Source of the DNA: Vibrio mediterranei | Lineage (GTDB): Bacteria; Pseudomonadota; Gammaproteobacteria; Enterobacterales; Vibrionaceae | NCBI RefSeq assembly: GCF_900088415.1 | Contig: NZ_FLLQ01000011.1 | Location: 62,001-126,000, forward strand | Direction of reading: 5' to 3' | Length of the DNA: 64,000 bases | Part shown: positions 27,198-34,866 of the stretch, piece by piece | Numbering within the stretch: position 1 is the first letter of the stretch | Layout of the letters: the number at the start of each line of letters is the position of its first letter | The notes under the pieces: generated by a model | What the model was told of the DNA's origin: nothing | Seen by the model: only the letters and a program-made list of their open reading frames with translations | Database searches by the model: none | Made by a program: the position numbers and the translations under genes

Positions 27198-27641
27198 TTA
27201 CATAGACGTGCATTGGTTTGCCTTCAAAAAGTTATCCTTGGTCAACGCCTCCTGAAGTTTGTCATCAACACCGGACATTTCGCGTCGCACCGAGTTGATG
27301 TTGTCCTGCATCGCTTCGCGCACAGTTTCGGCATCGGATACGGCCTCGGGCGTGTCCCGCTCTTCGAGCCCGCAGTCGGCGATGGCCGCTTCAAGCATCT
27401 CACGGGCGTAGTCGCGCTTGAACACCTGCTTGCCCTGTCGGATTTTACCAAGACGTGCCAGCAAGCTTTGGTTGAGTTGGACATCACCGTCCTCATTAAC
27501 CCCGTAGCTGGGCAGCGGTTTGCCGCTGGTGCGATAGTGCGCAAACAGCTTGGTCAGTTTGGTTGGGTTATCGTCGTGCATGTCGATTTCGGGCAGGCCA
27601 ACCTGCTGAAGCTCTTCTGGTGATAGTCGTTTTTCAGACAT
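27198..27641 (-). CDS. Last gene of the recombinase operon, unknown 148-residue protein
   Basis: A soluble, acidic and mostly helical protein that starts MSEKRLSPEELQQVGLPEIDM. It contains YRTSGKPLPSYGVNEDGDVQLNQ and a Glu/Asp/Arg-rich C-terminal half (~70-140) likely to form helices. The start ATG at 27641 has GGAGGGCCACAG upstream and overlaps the previous stop by 8 bases, so it is coupled to it. Its GC-rich codon use matches the other recombinase-module genes and differs from the AT-rich cargo next to it. I do not recognise the family; an accessory role in transposition or its control is inferred from the operon only. Confidence 0.75.
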   Translation of the reverse strand: MSEKRLSPEELQQVGLPEIDMHDDNPTKLTKLFAHYRTSGKPLPSYGVNEDGDVQLNQSLLARLGKIRQGKQVFKRDYAREMLEAAIADCGLEERDTPEAVSDAETVREAMQDNINSVRREMSGVDDKLQEALTKDNFLKANQCTSM

Positions 27642-28299
27642 CCTGTGGCCCTCCTGCTTTCGGCACCAGCGATATGTCTTGCAGCTGTGCACGTTGCTCC
27701 GGGGTCAGTATTCCCATCAACCGCGCTATCAATCGGTCGTTTTCCCGCCCGGTCTGTTGCAGGCGGGCAACCTGGTCATTCAGTTGCTCGTTCTCCAGCT
27801 TCAACCGACTGTTTTCTCGATTCAGTTTGGAGCGGTCATCCAGTATATTCCTACTGAAAAAAGCCTCGACAATCGCCCGGCGCTCGGCGTCGGTCTGCAC
27901 CTTGGTGCCATTGCGCAGGCGCGTGATTTCGCGCTGCAACTCACGCTTTGACTGGGATTTGGCAGGCTGGCGCGCGGGTTTATGCAGGTCGAACAGGACT
28001 GCCAGGTCGCCGTTTTTATCCTCAATCCACTGACACAACTCGAACTGGCGACGTGGGTTGATATTACTGCGGTCCAACTTGGCCCGCGCCGCGATTTTTG
28101 CGGGTACCAGTCGACGGTCTTTGGGACTCTCAGCTTTGCCCGATACGATCAGCCCACAGATATGCTTGTATTCCTGCTGCGCGGCATGATACAGCGTCTG
28201 GGTGGTGTCTGAGCCCTCTGTCACCCAGGTTGGCAACTTGGTTGGCTCAGGCGCTGACTCGGTGGATTTCGGTTTGAGGAGTTTGTCGCGAACGCTCAT
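27634..28299 (-). CDS. TnpC-like coiled-coil accessory protein of the recombinase module
   Basis: A 221-residue protein. The N-terminal ~100 residues resemble the short basic DNA-binding region of Tn554 TnpC-type proteins (ICGLIVSGKAESPKDRRLVPAKIAARAKLDRSNINPRRQ looks like a helix-turn-helix in which starts and stops are specified). Residues ~145-205 form a clear coiled coil (KLNRENSRLKLENEQLNDQVARLQ). TnpC of Tn554 affects the orientation and efficiency of transposition; here the assignment rests on size class, coiled coil and position after the large recombinase gene. The start overlaps the preceding stop (ATGA, 4 bases). Confidence 0.7.
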   Translation of the reverse strand: MSVRDKLLKPKSTESAPEPTKLPTWVTEGSDTTQTLYHAAQQEYKHICGLIVSGKAESPKDRRLVPAKIAARAKLDRSNINPRRQFELCQWIEDKNGDLAVLFDLHKPARQPAKSQSKRELQREITRLRNGTKVQTDAERRAIVEAFFSRNILDDRSKLNRENSRLKLENEQLNDQVARLQQTGRENDRLIARLMGILTPEQRAQLQDISLVPKAGGPQDV

Positions 28300-30342
28300 G
28301 CTATACCCTCGGCGAAGTGGGCCAACTCAGGGAACAGTTTCACTGAGTTGCGAATGGCCTGGCGGCTGCTCTCCTTCAAGATCGGCAATGTCATCGTTTT
28401 CTGCTCAATAAAGTCGGCGTGGCTGATGACCGTGACTTGGTGTTTGGTCAGGTGGCTTTTTCGTGACGCGCAGAAGTTGGGGCAGGTCTTACACTTTTCC
28501 ATCGAGGTACCCGCCGGGTTGGGATTGCCATTTTCGTCAGCACAATTGGCCATGCTGCGGAATCGTTTCATCAGCAGGCAGAAGCCATATTCGTGGGCCG
28601 TCACCTGGATGACCTCATCACACAGGGACTCGATATGCGCTTCTGTCTGCTCCGGGCTTAAGATGCGGACCTTGTCGGTAAACTCCTGTTTCATAAACGT
28701 GGCCACGCCACCGACGAAATCCGGATCGTCGGCATGGTCATAGACGATGCGAGGCACCAACTCACGGACATATCTGCGATTAATGCGCTCCCGGTCCTGC
28801 GCATCCAACTTGTCGCCGGTGTAGCGCCTGGTCCACCAGTGGTTATAGGCGTGGCAGAAGTGCTGGCGGATAAGCTCTTCCACGTTGCCGTCATACTTGC
28901 GCAGGCCGAACTCCGCGAAGCTGTGGCGAAACTGGTGACTACTGAGGCTGTCATGCATCGCCTGCACGTCAAAGTCGACTTTTTCGGCTACCCGCTCGCA
29001 AAAGGCGGCGTAGTAGGTGTGGAGTCGGAATTGTGCCCTATCTGTCGATAGTAGGGTGGGGGGGGGGGCTGGCGTGAAGTGGGGACGGCAGGGCGCTGAA
29101 CAGCGGCAGCTCGGTGCCGGTTTTATCGTGGTAGCCGAGCTTTAGCAGCACCTCGAAACTGTCGTCGATGAAGTTGGTTACGCCTTGGGCCTCGCGCAAC
29201 CCCTGGTTGGTTTTCTCGATACTCGGGCGCATCACCGCCTCCTGACCCGTCTCTGTATCCGGGCGGGTGATGTCGATGCCGCGCAGGGTACGCACCTCGC
29301 TCGGCCCGCGCTTGCCCATCACCGACAGGAAAATGACATACAGCGCGCCCTGCAGCGCGTTGTAGTCTGCCTTCAGGGCTCTATGGCCCTGCCAGGGAAA
29401 GGTGAACGGTGTGTCGGGGGCATATTTTGCCTGCAGTGCTCGTAGTTTGGCGTGCAGCGGCTTGGCAATCTCGGTTTTGGCCCGGTTGATATCACTGCCT
29501 TCTCCACCCGACTCACGGGTTACGGTCAACGTGCTGATGTCGCCGCTGGTGCGGTAAGCCGCCAACTGTGAAGTCTTATTGGATGATCCGCCGTGACTCC
29601 AAAACGCGGACACTAGGTCGTGGGCGTTGTGCTCGCGCACCGTGGTAAAGTAGGCCAGTAGTTGCTTGGTGCGCAGCGCATGCAGGGTGTCCAGGGCATC
29701 GGCCAGCAGCAGGTGGGCGACCACGAAAGGCACCGCGCCGTAACTGCCGCCCTGTTTCCAGGTGTCCAGGTCGGTACCGAATGCCTTCAGCTCCGCTTTC
29801 AGCGCATTTTCAACCGTCTTGCGGGGGAGTTTACAGTCCGGGCCGTCGTTGACATTGCCAGCCTGATAACTGTCCAACCATCGATTGAGCACCGTAATCG
29901 TGCGTTCAAAGTTTTGAACGGCCAAGGGCTGGTCGCTGGCGATCAGCGACCGCTCGCCTGCCTCGTTGCTATCCCAGACTCTGAGCACCATCAGCACCGT
30001 TAGCTTAACCCAGTCGGCCAGGTGCAGCTCGCATAGCGCCCTGCCTGGGTAATGCTCCGCAGCCAACGCCAGCAGGCGCAGCAGGATATCAGCCTGACGA
30101 TAAGCGTGGTCCTTTATCGTGGTGTTGCCGTTAACCACCGCCGGCGACCACCAGTCGAGCAGCAGGCGCTGGACCAGCAGGCTATGCGCCTGGGACACCG
30201 GATAGGTGACCCAATCTAGCGTGCCGTTCTCAATGCGGTTGGCGCCTCTATCGACAGGCAGTATCCACGTCGCATTCGGGTCTAACGTCACCTGCAAGAG
30301 GTCCAGTCGCTGCTGCTGAAGGTCGGAAAGTAACATGGGCAT
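28296..30342 (-). pseudogene. Large tyrosine recombinase (TnpB-like), split by a frameshift at a run of 11 C
   Basis: The first part (30342-29038) reads 434 codons and carries the first catalytic Arg region (VIFLSVMGKRGPSEVRTLRGIDI) and a following Lys block (MRPSIEKTNQG). At C11 (G run 29058-29068 on the plus strand) the frame breaks and stops at 29038. With one C fewer, reading continues through LLSTDRAQFRLHTYYAAFCERVAEKVDFDVQAMHDS into the second part, which holds HxxR in SSHQFRHSFAEFGLRK and a late HAYNHWWTRRYTG block, ending at 28296. The repaired product would be about 681 residues. The start ATG (30342) has AAGGAG nine bases upstream. The break may be a true mutation, a phase-variable tract, transcriptional slippage or a sequencing error. 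Because every element of the fold is intact on either side, the lesion must be recent or artefactual. Confidence 0.85.
29058..29068. repeat. Homopolymer run of 11 G (C11 on the coding strand)
   Basis: Mononucleotide tract inside the large recombinase gene. Its length sets the reading frame: 10 C would join the two halves, 11 C breaks them. Confidence 0.95.
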
Positions 30343-30359
30343 AGGTGTTTGCTCCTTGG

Positions 30360-32627
30360 TCAGTTCAGGGGTGGGAACGGGAACTGCATCTCTTTGGCCA
30401 AGCGTTTCCCTTCTTGCTGCAGGCCGTTATCCAGCCGAGTGAAGGTGTCGGTCAGGTGCAGGTACTGGGCAAGGTGACGCAGCGTGGTTTCGTCCCGGTC
30501 AGTGCCCATCAATTCAGGCAAGGAGGCTTCAAGGTGCTGGATATACCCCCACATCATCGCGGCGGTCAGGTCGGTCTGCACTATTAGCAACTGGTCGCCG
30601 AGGCCGATTTCACCGGTGATGCTTATCTTGTCCTGCGCGCTGAGCGTGGCCAGCAGGTCCCGCTGGGTTGTGCGGGCAGTGTCGATGTCGCACAGTTTTT
30701 CCAGTTCGGCCAGGGATACCGGACGGGATTGTTCGTTCAGGTGCCTGGCTATCTGTTGCGCCAGTTCGATTTTATCGTCACCTACCTTGCGGGCAAAAGC
30801 TTGTACCGGGGCCAGGATTTCGCTGACGCCGGCGCGTCTGAAACCATCCTTGTACACATTGCGCCCGGTACTTTTGTCGTGTCCCATGACCTCGTTTTCT
30901 ATCTCGCTGTGGGTGTCATCCCAGTTACTTTCCAACTCCTGCTCGACCACCAGGCTCTGCCCTATCGGTCCAACGGGCAACGTAACTTTAGCGCTCGGGT
31001 TGGCGCGTTTCTTGGCCACGCACTTGGCCAGGATGGCGATAAACGCCTGCGCCTCGCGGGAGTTGCCGGTCTCCGCAATGAAGGTGTCGTGCCACACAGT
31101 CCCCTGTACGCTGAGCAGCTCCAGTGGCAGAACGGCAGCGGTCAGAGCATGTGCTGTATTAGTGGCAATAGTGCCGCTTAACTGGGCTGCCGAGCCATAC
31201 ATATACCGGTTATCCGGGTTCAACCCATCCAGTGCCGCTTGGGCCTTCCGCGTCTGCTGCAGCCAGGTATGATACACACCGAAGGGCGGTTCATGTTGAC
31301 GGTATATCTCGGTGTGGACGTCGGTGCTGTGAGGCTTGGCGCTGGGGCTGCTGGCGCGGCGAAGTTTGATTGTGGAAATCTGCAATTCACGGCGCGCAAC
31401 CCACACCCCGTCAAACGTCAGCAACTTGATGCCGCTGGTTTGAGCACGCTCGGAGGCCAGCAGCCATACCATCAGCAACTGCTCCAGTTCGCTGTGCACC
31501 AGCCAGTCCCGTCCCCAGCGACAGCGTTGTGGAGTCGTAACGTTTCCCGCCCCTCCCAACCAGGGCTTGAGCGGCGCCCAGCCGGTATCGTTTTGGCCAT
31601 GGCCCTTGGGCCGCGCGCGCAAACTGCCGTCCGGGTTGACGCATCGTGCCAGCAGGGTTTGCTGCGTCTCTGGCGTTATTGGGTGCGCCTCACCATTTGC
31701 CCCCGGCACCAGGGCCGGGCGCAGCTTGGCAAAGCAGTAGCACTGCCATTCGGTCAGAAGCGGGTCGGCCTGGATCACCTGCCAGGCGACGGGAGCGACG
31801 CGGGAAAGACGCTCGGGGTTGTGTGGTCGTTCTTGGCTAGGCTCCCTTCCGACCAAAAAATTATCTAGCCAACTAAATGCCTGAGCAAATTGAGCAGGCG
31901 TGCTGCCCTGAAGCTCATCCAGCGCGTGCTGAATGGCAGGTTTGGCGACAAATGCCTCCCGCTGTGCTTGCAGGCGCTTCAGCAGCCAAATCACCCCGTA
32001 GCGCAGACCATTTTTTAATTCATTATTGCTGAATTGGTCTGGCGGGATACCCAGGTAGGGACCAAGTGGCGGTGACTTTGTGTATTTAGGCGTGACTGGC
32101 GTGCTGGCGTCGAGCATCTGCCAGGCGGCCTTGAGTGTCGTTGGCCACGTTGACCGCTGATTGCCGAAGCGCTTCTCCAGCGCACGGAGCAGCACTTTTC
32201 GAAGCTCTGACATGCGGCTCCATACGTTATAGGGGGTCTCGTTGGCTTTCAGATGGTCCAGCCAGTCGCTGAAGCAGTGCGCAGGCAGCGGTACGGCTAC
32301 GCTGTTGCCATCTTCGTCCTCGGTGGTGATGGGGTAATCTTTTGTATTAAGAAAGGCGAAAAACGCCCGCACCGCCGCGTTGCGGTGGCTCTTCTGACTG
32401 ATACCCAGCCGAACCGCATACTCGGATTGGGTGAAAGAATCCAGCAGGATGTCGACCAGAGCGTCATCGGCATAGCGCGCGGGGGCGCTCAACACGTCCA
32501 CTCTGGCTTTGTTATTCACTTCAATCACCACCTGGCGTGGGTTCAAACGCCGGCTGGGCAGGTCACTCATCACCAGACGGCCGTCAGCGACCCTCTGAAT
32601 CACGTCAGTGGTTGTGAAGACCTTCAT
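30360..32627 (-). CDS. Large second protein of the recombinase operon, possible recombinase-related (755 aa)
   Basis: A 755-residue, mostly hydrophilic protein. The N-terminal region (about residues 60-170) resembles a core-binding domain (YAVRLGISQKSHRNAAVRAFFAFLNTKDYP; SDWLDHLKANETPYNVWSRMSELRKVL). Near residues 577-590, VMGHDKSTGRNVYKDGF has the GH...Y spacing of the last recombinase box, but I do not see a convincing Arg-box or HxxR, so it may be a catalytically inactive recombinase relative. It overlaps the first recombinase gene by ATGA and is followed 17 bases later by the split recombinase. By size and place it could be compared with the GmtZ class of gamma-mobile-trio islands; I cannot confirm that by eye. 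Confidence 0.7.
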   Translation of the reverse strand: MKVFTTTDVIQRVADGRLVMSDLPSRRLNPRQVVIEVNNKARVDVLSAPARYADDALVDILLDSFTQSEYAVRLGISQKSHRNAAVRAFFAFLNTKDYPITTEDEDGNSVAVPLPAHCFSDWLDHLKANETPYNVWSRMSELRKVLLRALEKRFGNQRSTWPTTLKAAWQMLDASTPVTPKYTKSPPLGPYLGIPPDQFSNNELKNGLRYGVIWLLKRLQAQREAFVAKPAIQHALDELQGSTPAQFAQAFSWLDNFLVGREPSQERPHNPERLSRVAPVAWQVIQADPLLTEWQCYCFAKLRPALVPGANGEAHPITPETQQTLLARCVNPDGSLRARPKGHGQNDTGWAPLKPWLGGAGNVTTPQRCRWGRDWLVHSELEQLLMVWLLASERAQTSGIKLLTFDGVWVARRELQISTIKLRRASSPSAKPHSTDVHTEIYRQHEPPFGVYHTWLQQTRKAQAALDGLNPDNRYMYGSAAQLSGTIATNTAHALTAAVLPLELLSVQGTVWHDTFIAETGNSREAQAFIAILAKCVAKKRANPSAKVTLPVGPIGQSLVVEQELESNWDDTHSEIENEVMGHDKSTGRNVYKDGFRRAGVSEILAPVQAFARKVGDDKIELAQQIARHLNEQSRPVSLAELEKLCDIDTARTTQRDLLATLSAQDKISITGEIGLGDQLLIVQTDLTAAMMWGYIQHLEASLPELMGTDRDETTLRHLAQYLHLTDTFTRLDNGLQQEGKRLAKEMQFPFPPLN

Positions 32628-33763
32628 GCCGCCTCCTTGCGCTGTATGGCCTTGTATTTGGCCTCATTCATGTGTAAATTTTCGAATACCCGACTGCGGC
32701 TGTTGCGCAGCGCATCGAACTGGATATACAACTTGGTGGTCTCGACATCCTTGTGGCCCAGGCGTACAGGTACCAGTACCCAGGCTTCACCGCCCCGGCC
32801 TTCGTCGTACAACTCCTGAACCAGATTGGTGCCAAAACTCTTGCGAAGCCGATGATACCCTTGCTTGTGTACGCGTTTCAGCTTGGCCTTGCGGCACGCA
32901 TTTTTGAACACGGTGCTGGCGTGTTTCGAATCACGCAGCGGCTGGCCCTGACGGGTACTGATCAGCGGTCCGTGCCCTTGGTTGATGCCGTCGCGGTACT
33001 TGGTTAGGTAATCCCAGATGAATTCGCACAGTTTCGGGGGAATGAGCAGATCGCGGTTGCTGGCACCCTTACCACTGATCCTTACTGTCGCCACCGACCA
33101 CAGTCCGTCGTTTTCTTCCCGTGCTTTAGCAATCGCTTTGCTCACCTCAAGCGCGTTGAGATCGTGTACCTCATGCGCTCGGGTGCCGCACTCGTAACCC
33201 AAGCGCAGACAAAGTCGGTCGCGCAAGCGGATGAATTCATCGGCGTTGTCCACCGCAGGTAACAGCGTGTCGTTAAACACCGTTTTATCGATATACAGCG
33301 GGTGGAAGCTGTGCTGATTGGCATGGTGGGCGATTTTGTCCACCGGCTCTTTGGTGTACAGGTGCTCGTAGTTCCACTCAAAGCAGGGCATCGAGTCGAG
33401 GTAACCCCGCTCCACCTGCCACTCGTAAAACTGCTTCAGCGTGGTAATGTGGCGTTGCATGGTGGCTTTTTTGTATCCCCTGTGTTGAAACAACTCACCG
33501 TGTAGGTAACCGGTCATTTCTTGCTGACCAATGGCCGCCCACCCGCCTAGTGGCTTGGCCATGCGGACAAAGGACAGTAGGTCGGCGGCATACCCCCTGG
33601 CCGTATTCGGCGGACTGGTTTTGGCAATAGCCGCTAGCCACAGGTTCTCGGAAAACAACATCTGTTCGTCGTCGTCGAGAAGTACATACACATCGCAATA
33701 CAGCGGTTGGCCGTCGTTCGGGCTAACGGCATACTGACAATCTACAACTTTCACCTTGCGCAT
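32624..33763 (-). CDS. Tyrosine recombinase, first gene of the island's mobility operon (TnpA-like)
   Basis: Site-specific recombinase of 379 residues from the ATG at 33763 (412 from 33862). It has an N-terminal core-binding domain (~35-125, SENLWLAAIAKTSPPNTARGYAADLLSFVR) and a C-terminal catalytic domain with a complete active site: Arg195 (YECGTRAHEV), Lys232 (SGKGASNRD), His304-x-x-Arg307 (GYHRLRKS), His337 (RLGHKDVETT) and Tyr346 (KLYIQF). The shorter start is preferred because the longer one would reach over the subterminal repeat at 33778-33786. It reads inward from the right end, the usual orientation for an element integrase, and its stop overlaps the next gene. Confidence 0.9.
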   Translation of the reverse strand: MRKVKVVDCQYAVSPNDGQPLYCDVYVLLDDDEQMLFSENLWLAAIAKTSPPNTARGYAADLLSFVRMAKPLGGWAAIGQQEMTGYLHGELFQHRGYKKATMQRHITTLKQFYEWQVERGYLDSMPCFEWNYEHLYTKEPVDKIAHHANQHSFHPLYIDKTVFNDTLLPAVDNADEFIRLRDRLCLRLGYECGTRAHEVHDLNALEVSKAIAKAREENDGLWSVATVRISGKGASNRDLLIPPKLCEFIWDYLTKYRDGINQGHGPLISTRQGQPLRDSKHASTVFKNACRKAKLKRVHKQGYHRLRKSFGTNLVQELYDEGRGGEAWVLVPVRLGHKDVETTKLYIQFDALRNSRSRVFENLHMNEAKYKAIQRKEAA

Positions 33764-33777
33764 ACATACCCCAATTA

Positions 33778-33786
33778 TTGTCGGGT
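33778..33786 (+). repeat. Internal copy of the element end sequence TTGTCGGGT
   Basis: TTGTCGGGT equals the nine bases at the left end of the island (12606-12614), and GGTGGGTG at 33784-33791 also recurs at 12633-12640. It lies 15 bases upstream of the chosen recombinase start, so recombinase binding here could repress its own gene. Confidence 0.45.
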
Positions 33787-33850
33787 GGGTGCTTTTGTTG
33801 TAAATGTAGTCTAAAAAACTTTGCCATACTGAAATTGTGCACCTGCTCAT

Positions 33851-33858
33851 CTTTGTCA
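33851..33858 (-). repeat. Right subterminal repeat (inverted copy of TGACAAAG)
   Basis: CTTTGTCA on the plus strand, exact inverse of 12626-12633 at the left end. Confidence 0.5.
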
Positions 33859-33883
33859 ACAAAAATGGGGTTTTTGGTCAGCT

Positions 33884-33891
33884 CCCGATAA
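33884..33891 (-). repeat. Right terminal inverted repeat of the radC island
   Basis: CCCGATAA, the inverse of TTATCGGG, matching the left terminal TTGTCGGG at 7 of 8 positions and directly adjoining the right core hexamer. Confidence 0.75.
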
Positions 33892-33897
33892 ATAATC
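33892..33897 (+). other. attR core hexamer of the radC island
   Basis: ATAATC at the right boundary, same as 12600-12605. RadC coding sequence resumes at 33898 with ATCCTTCGGGAGTGG. Confidence 0.85.
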
Positions 33898-34049
33898 ATC
33901 CTTCGGGAGTGGCAGAGCCCAGCCAAGCCGATAGGCGTATCACTAGACGGTTATCTGATGCACTCGGTTTAGTCGATATTCGAGTTTTGGACCATTTTGT
34001 CGTTGGAGATGGGGAAGTCGTCTCTTTTGCAGAAAGAGGCTGGATTTAA
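33898..34049 (+). pseudogene. radC: radC, 3' part, separated by the genomic island
   Basis: The last 50 codons of RadC: from the His-Pro-Ser-Gly of the JAB motif through SQADRRITRRLSDALGLVDIRVLDHFVVG to FAERGWI and the stop. The conserved SxxD metal ligand (PSQADRRIT) and the C-terminal DHFVVG block are intact. Read together with 12083-12605 it gives a normal RadC. A frame open from a GTG at 33837 in the element could add about 20 foreign residues to this tail; there is no sign that it is expressed. Confidence 0.97.
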
Positions 34050-34348
34050 CGGCCTAAATAGAAGAAAGTACATTTTATTGTAATAACTGTGATACAGAGC
34101 TTTTGTTTTGGTGATTTTCTGCTATGATTCGCGCACTAAATTATCAACCAACATCAGCTCAAAGTGAAAAAGATCAGCAAATCCTTAAAAAAGGATCTGT
34201 TCGGGTCTTGAGCAATGCATGTCAAGTTAGTATAATGCGCGACCTTTGATAGCCTTGTATGGGTACTCCATAATGGTTATGGCCTCTTATAATTGAGGTT
34301 CGGCCACCAAGGTTGATATCGAGCTGAAACGATTTGGAGAAGACATTC
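34050..34348. promoter_or_regulatory. rpmB-rpmG promoter and leader region
   Basis: Strong sigma-70 type promoter at 34208-34236: TTGAGC, a 17-base spacer, and a consensus TATAAT. A second possible -10 (TATGAT) is at about 34122. The roughly 110-base leader that follows contains an imperfect hairpin around GGCCTCTTATAATTGAGGTTCGGCC, plausible for ribosomal-protein autoregulation but not demonstrated. Confidence 0.75.
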
Positions 34349-34585
34349 ATGTCCCGAGTATGCCAAGTAACTGGTAAGCGTCCTGTAACGGGTAACAACC
34401 GTTCACACGCACGAAATGCTACCAAGCGTCGTTTTCTGCCGAACCTACAAACTCATCGTTTCTGGGTAGAAAGCGAAAAACGCTTTGTTAAACTACGTCT
34501 GACCGCTAAGGGTATGCGTATTATTGATAAGAAAGGCATCGATGCTGTTCTTGTTGATATCCGTGCTCGTGGCGAGAACGTATAA
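34349..34585 (+). CDS. rpmB: 50S ribosomal protein L28
   Basis: A 78-residue basic ribosomal protein: MSRVCQVTGKRPVTGNNRSH, RRFLPNLQTHRFWVESEKRFVKLRLTAKGMR. The length equals E. coli L28. The start ATG at 34349 follows GGAGAAGACATTC. It is first of the rpmB-rpmG pair. In an intact chromosome it would follow radC directly; the radC island now ends about 300 bases upstream, just before its promoter, so its expression is probably unaffected. Confidence 0.98.
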   Translation: MSRVCQVTGKRPVTGNNRSHARNATKRRFLPNLQTHRFWVESEKRFVKLRLTAKGMRIIDKKGIDAVLVDIRARGENV

Positions 34586-34598
34586 GAGGAATTAAGCA

Positions 34599-34766
34599 AT
34601 GGCTAAAGGCATTCGTGAGAAAATTCGTCTAGTATCATCTGCTGGTACTGGTCACTTCTACACAACTGACAAGAACAAGCGTAACATGCCAGGCAAATTT
34701 GAGATCAAAAAGTTTGATCCAGTTGTTCGCCAACACGTTATGTACAAAGAAGCTAAAATCAAGTAA
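34599..34766 (+). CDS. rpmG: 50S ribosomal protein L33
   Basis: A 55-residue protein, MAKGIREKIRLVSSAGTGHF through FEIKKFDPVVRQHVMYKEAKIK, the E. coli L33 length. It is 13 bases after rpmB, with AGAGGAATTAAGC as ribosome-binding site. It lacks the CxxC zinc motif found in some L33 paralogues, so it is the zinc-independent type. It ends at a strong terminator. Confidence 0.98.
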   Translation: MAKGIREKIRLVSSAGTGHFYTTDKNKRNMPGKFEIKKFDPVVRQHVMYKEAKIK

Positions 34767-34796
34767 TTGATAAGTTTCTTCTTGTTATGTATTGAA

Positions 34797-34821
34797 AACC
34801 CAGCCTAGTGCTGGGTTTTTT
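34797..34821 (+). terminator. Terminator of rpmB-rpmG
   Basis: Stem AACCCAGC / GCTGGGTT with loop CTAGT and a following T run. Confidence 0.9.
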
Positions 34822-34866
34822 ATTGCCTGAATTTCAGGCTCGGTTAACGCTCTCGCTAAAAAGGGC

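Larger units (their letters stand above)
12606..33891. mobile_element. Genomic island inserted in radC, moved by a multi-recombinase (Tn554-like) module
   Basis: About 21.3 kb inside codon 175 of radC. Boundaries come from radC reading-frame continuity (12605 joined to 33898), the ATAATC hexamer at both junctions, and 8-bp terminal inverted repeats TTGTCGGG (12606-12613) and CCCGATAA (33884-33891), 7 of 8 matching. Inside are an RND pump, a WYL regulator, an MFS exporter, a DHFR-like protein, a solo tyrosine recombinase, qatABCD, and a minus-strand operon with two recognisable tyrosine recombinases and three accessory genes. Tn554 of staphylococci and Tn6188 of Listeria also insert in radC and move by tyrosine recombinases TnpA/TnpB with TnpC. 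Here the module is bigger and the cargo different. The recombinase operon is visibly more GC-rich than both cargo and chromosome, so the island is a mosaic. Confidence 0.93.

Noticed and set aside
29038..30342. Treating the 434-codon and 223-codon frames as two separate genes
   Set aside because: The downstream frame is open with recognisable recombinase sequence before its first Met, and the catalytic residues are divided between the two. One gene with a frameshift explains all of this.
27198..33763. RIT element (recombinase in trio)
   Set aside because: RIT genes encode three recombinases of about 300-400 residues each. Here the second and third proteins are 755 and about 681 residues and two accessory genes follow.
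34050..34348. tRNA or small RNA gene in the rpmB leader
   Set aside because: No cloverleaf or CCA end. The strong promoter and imperfect hairpin fit a ribosomal-protein mRNA leader.
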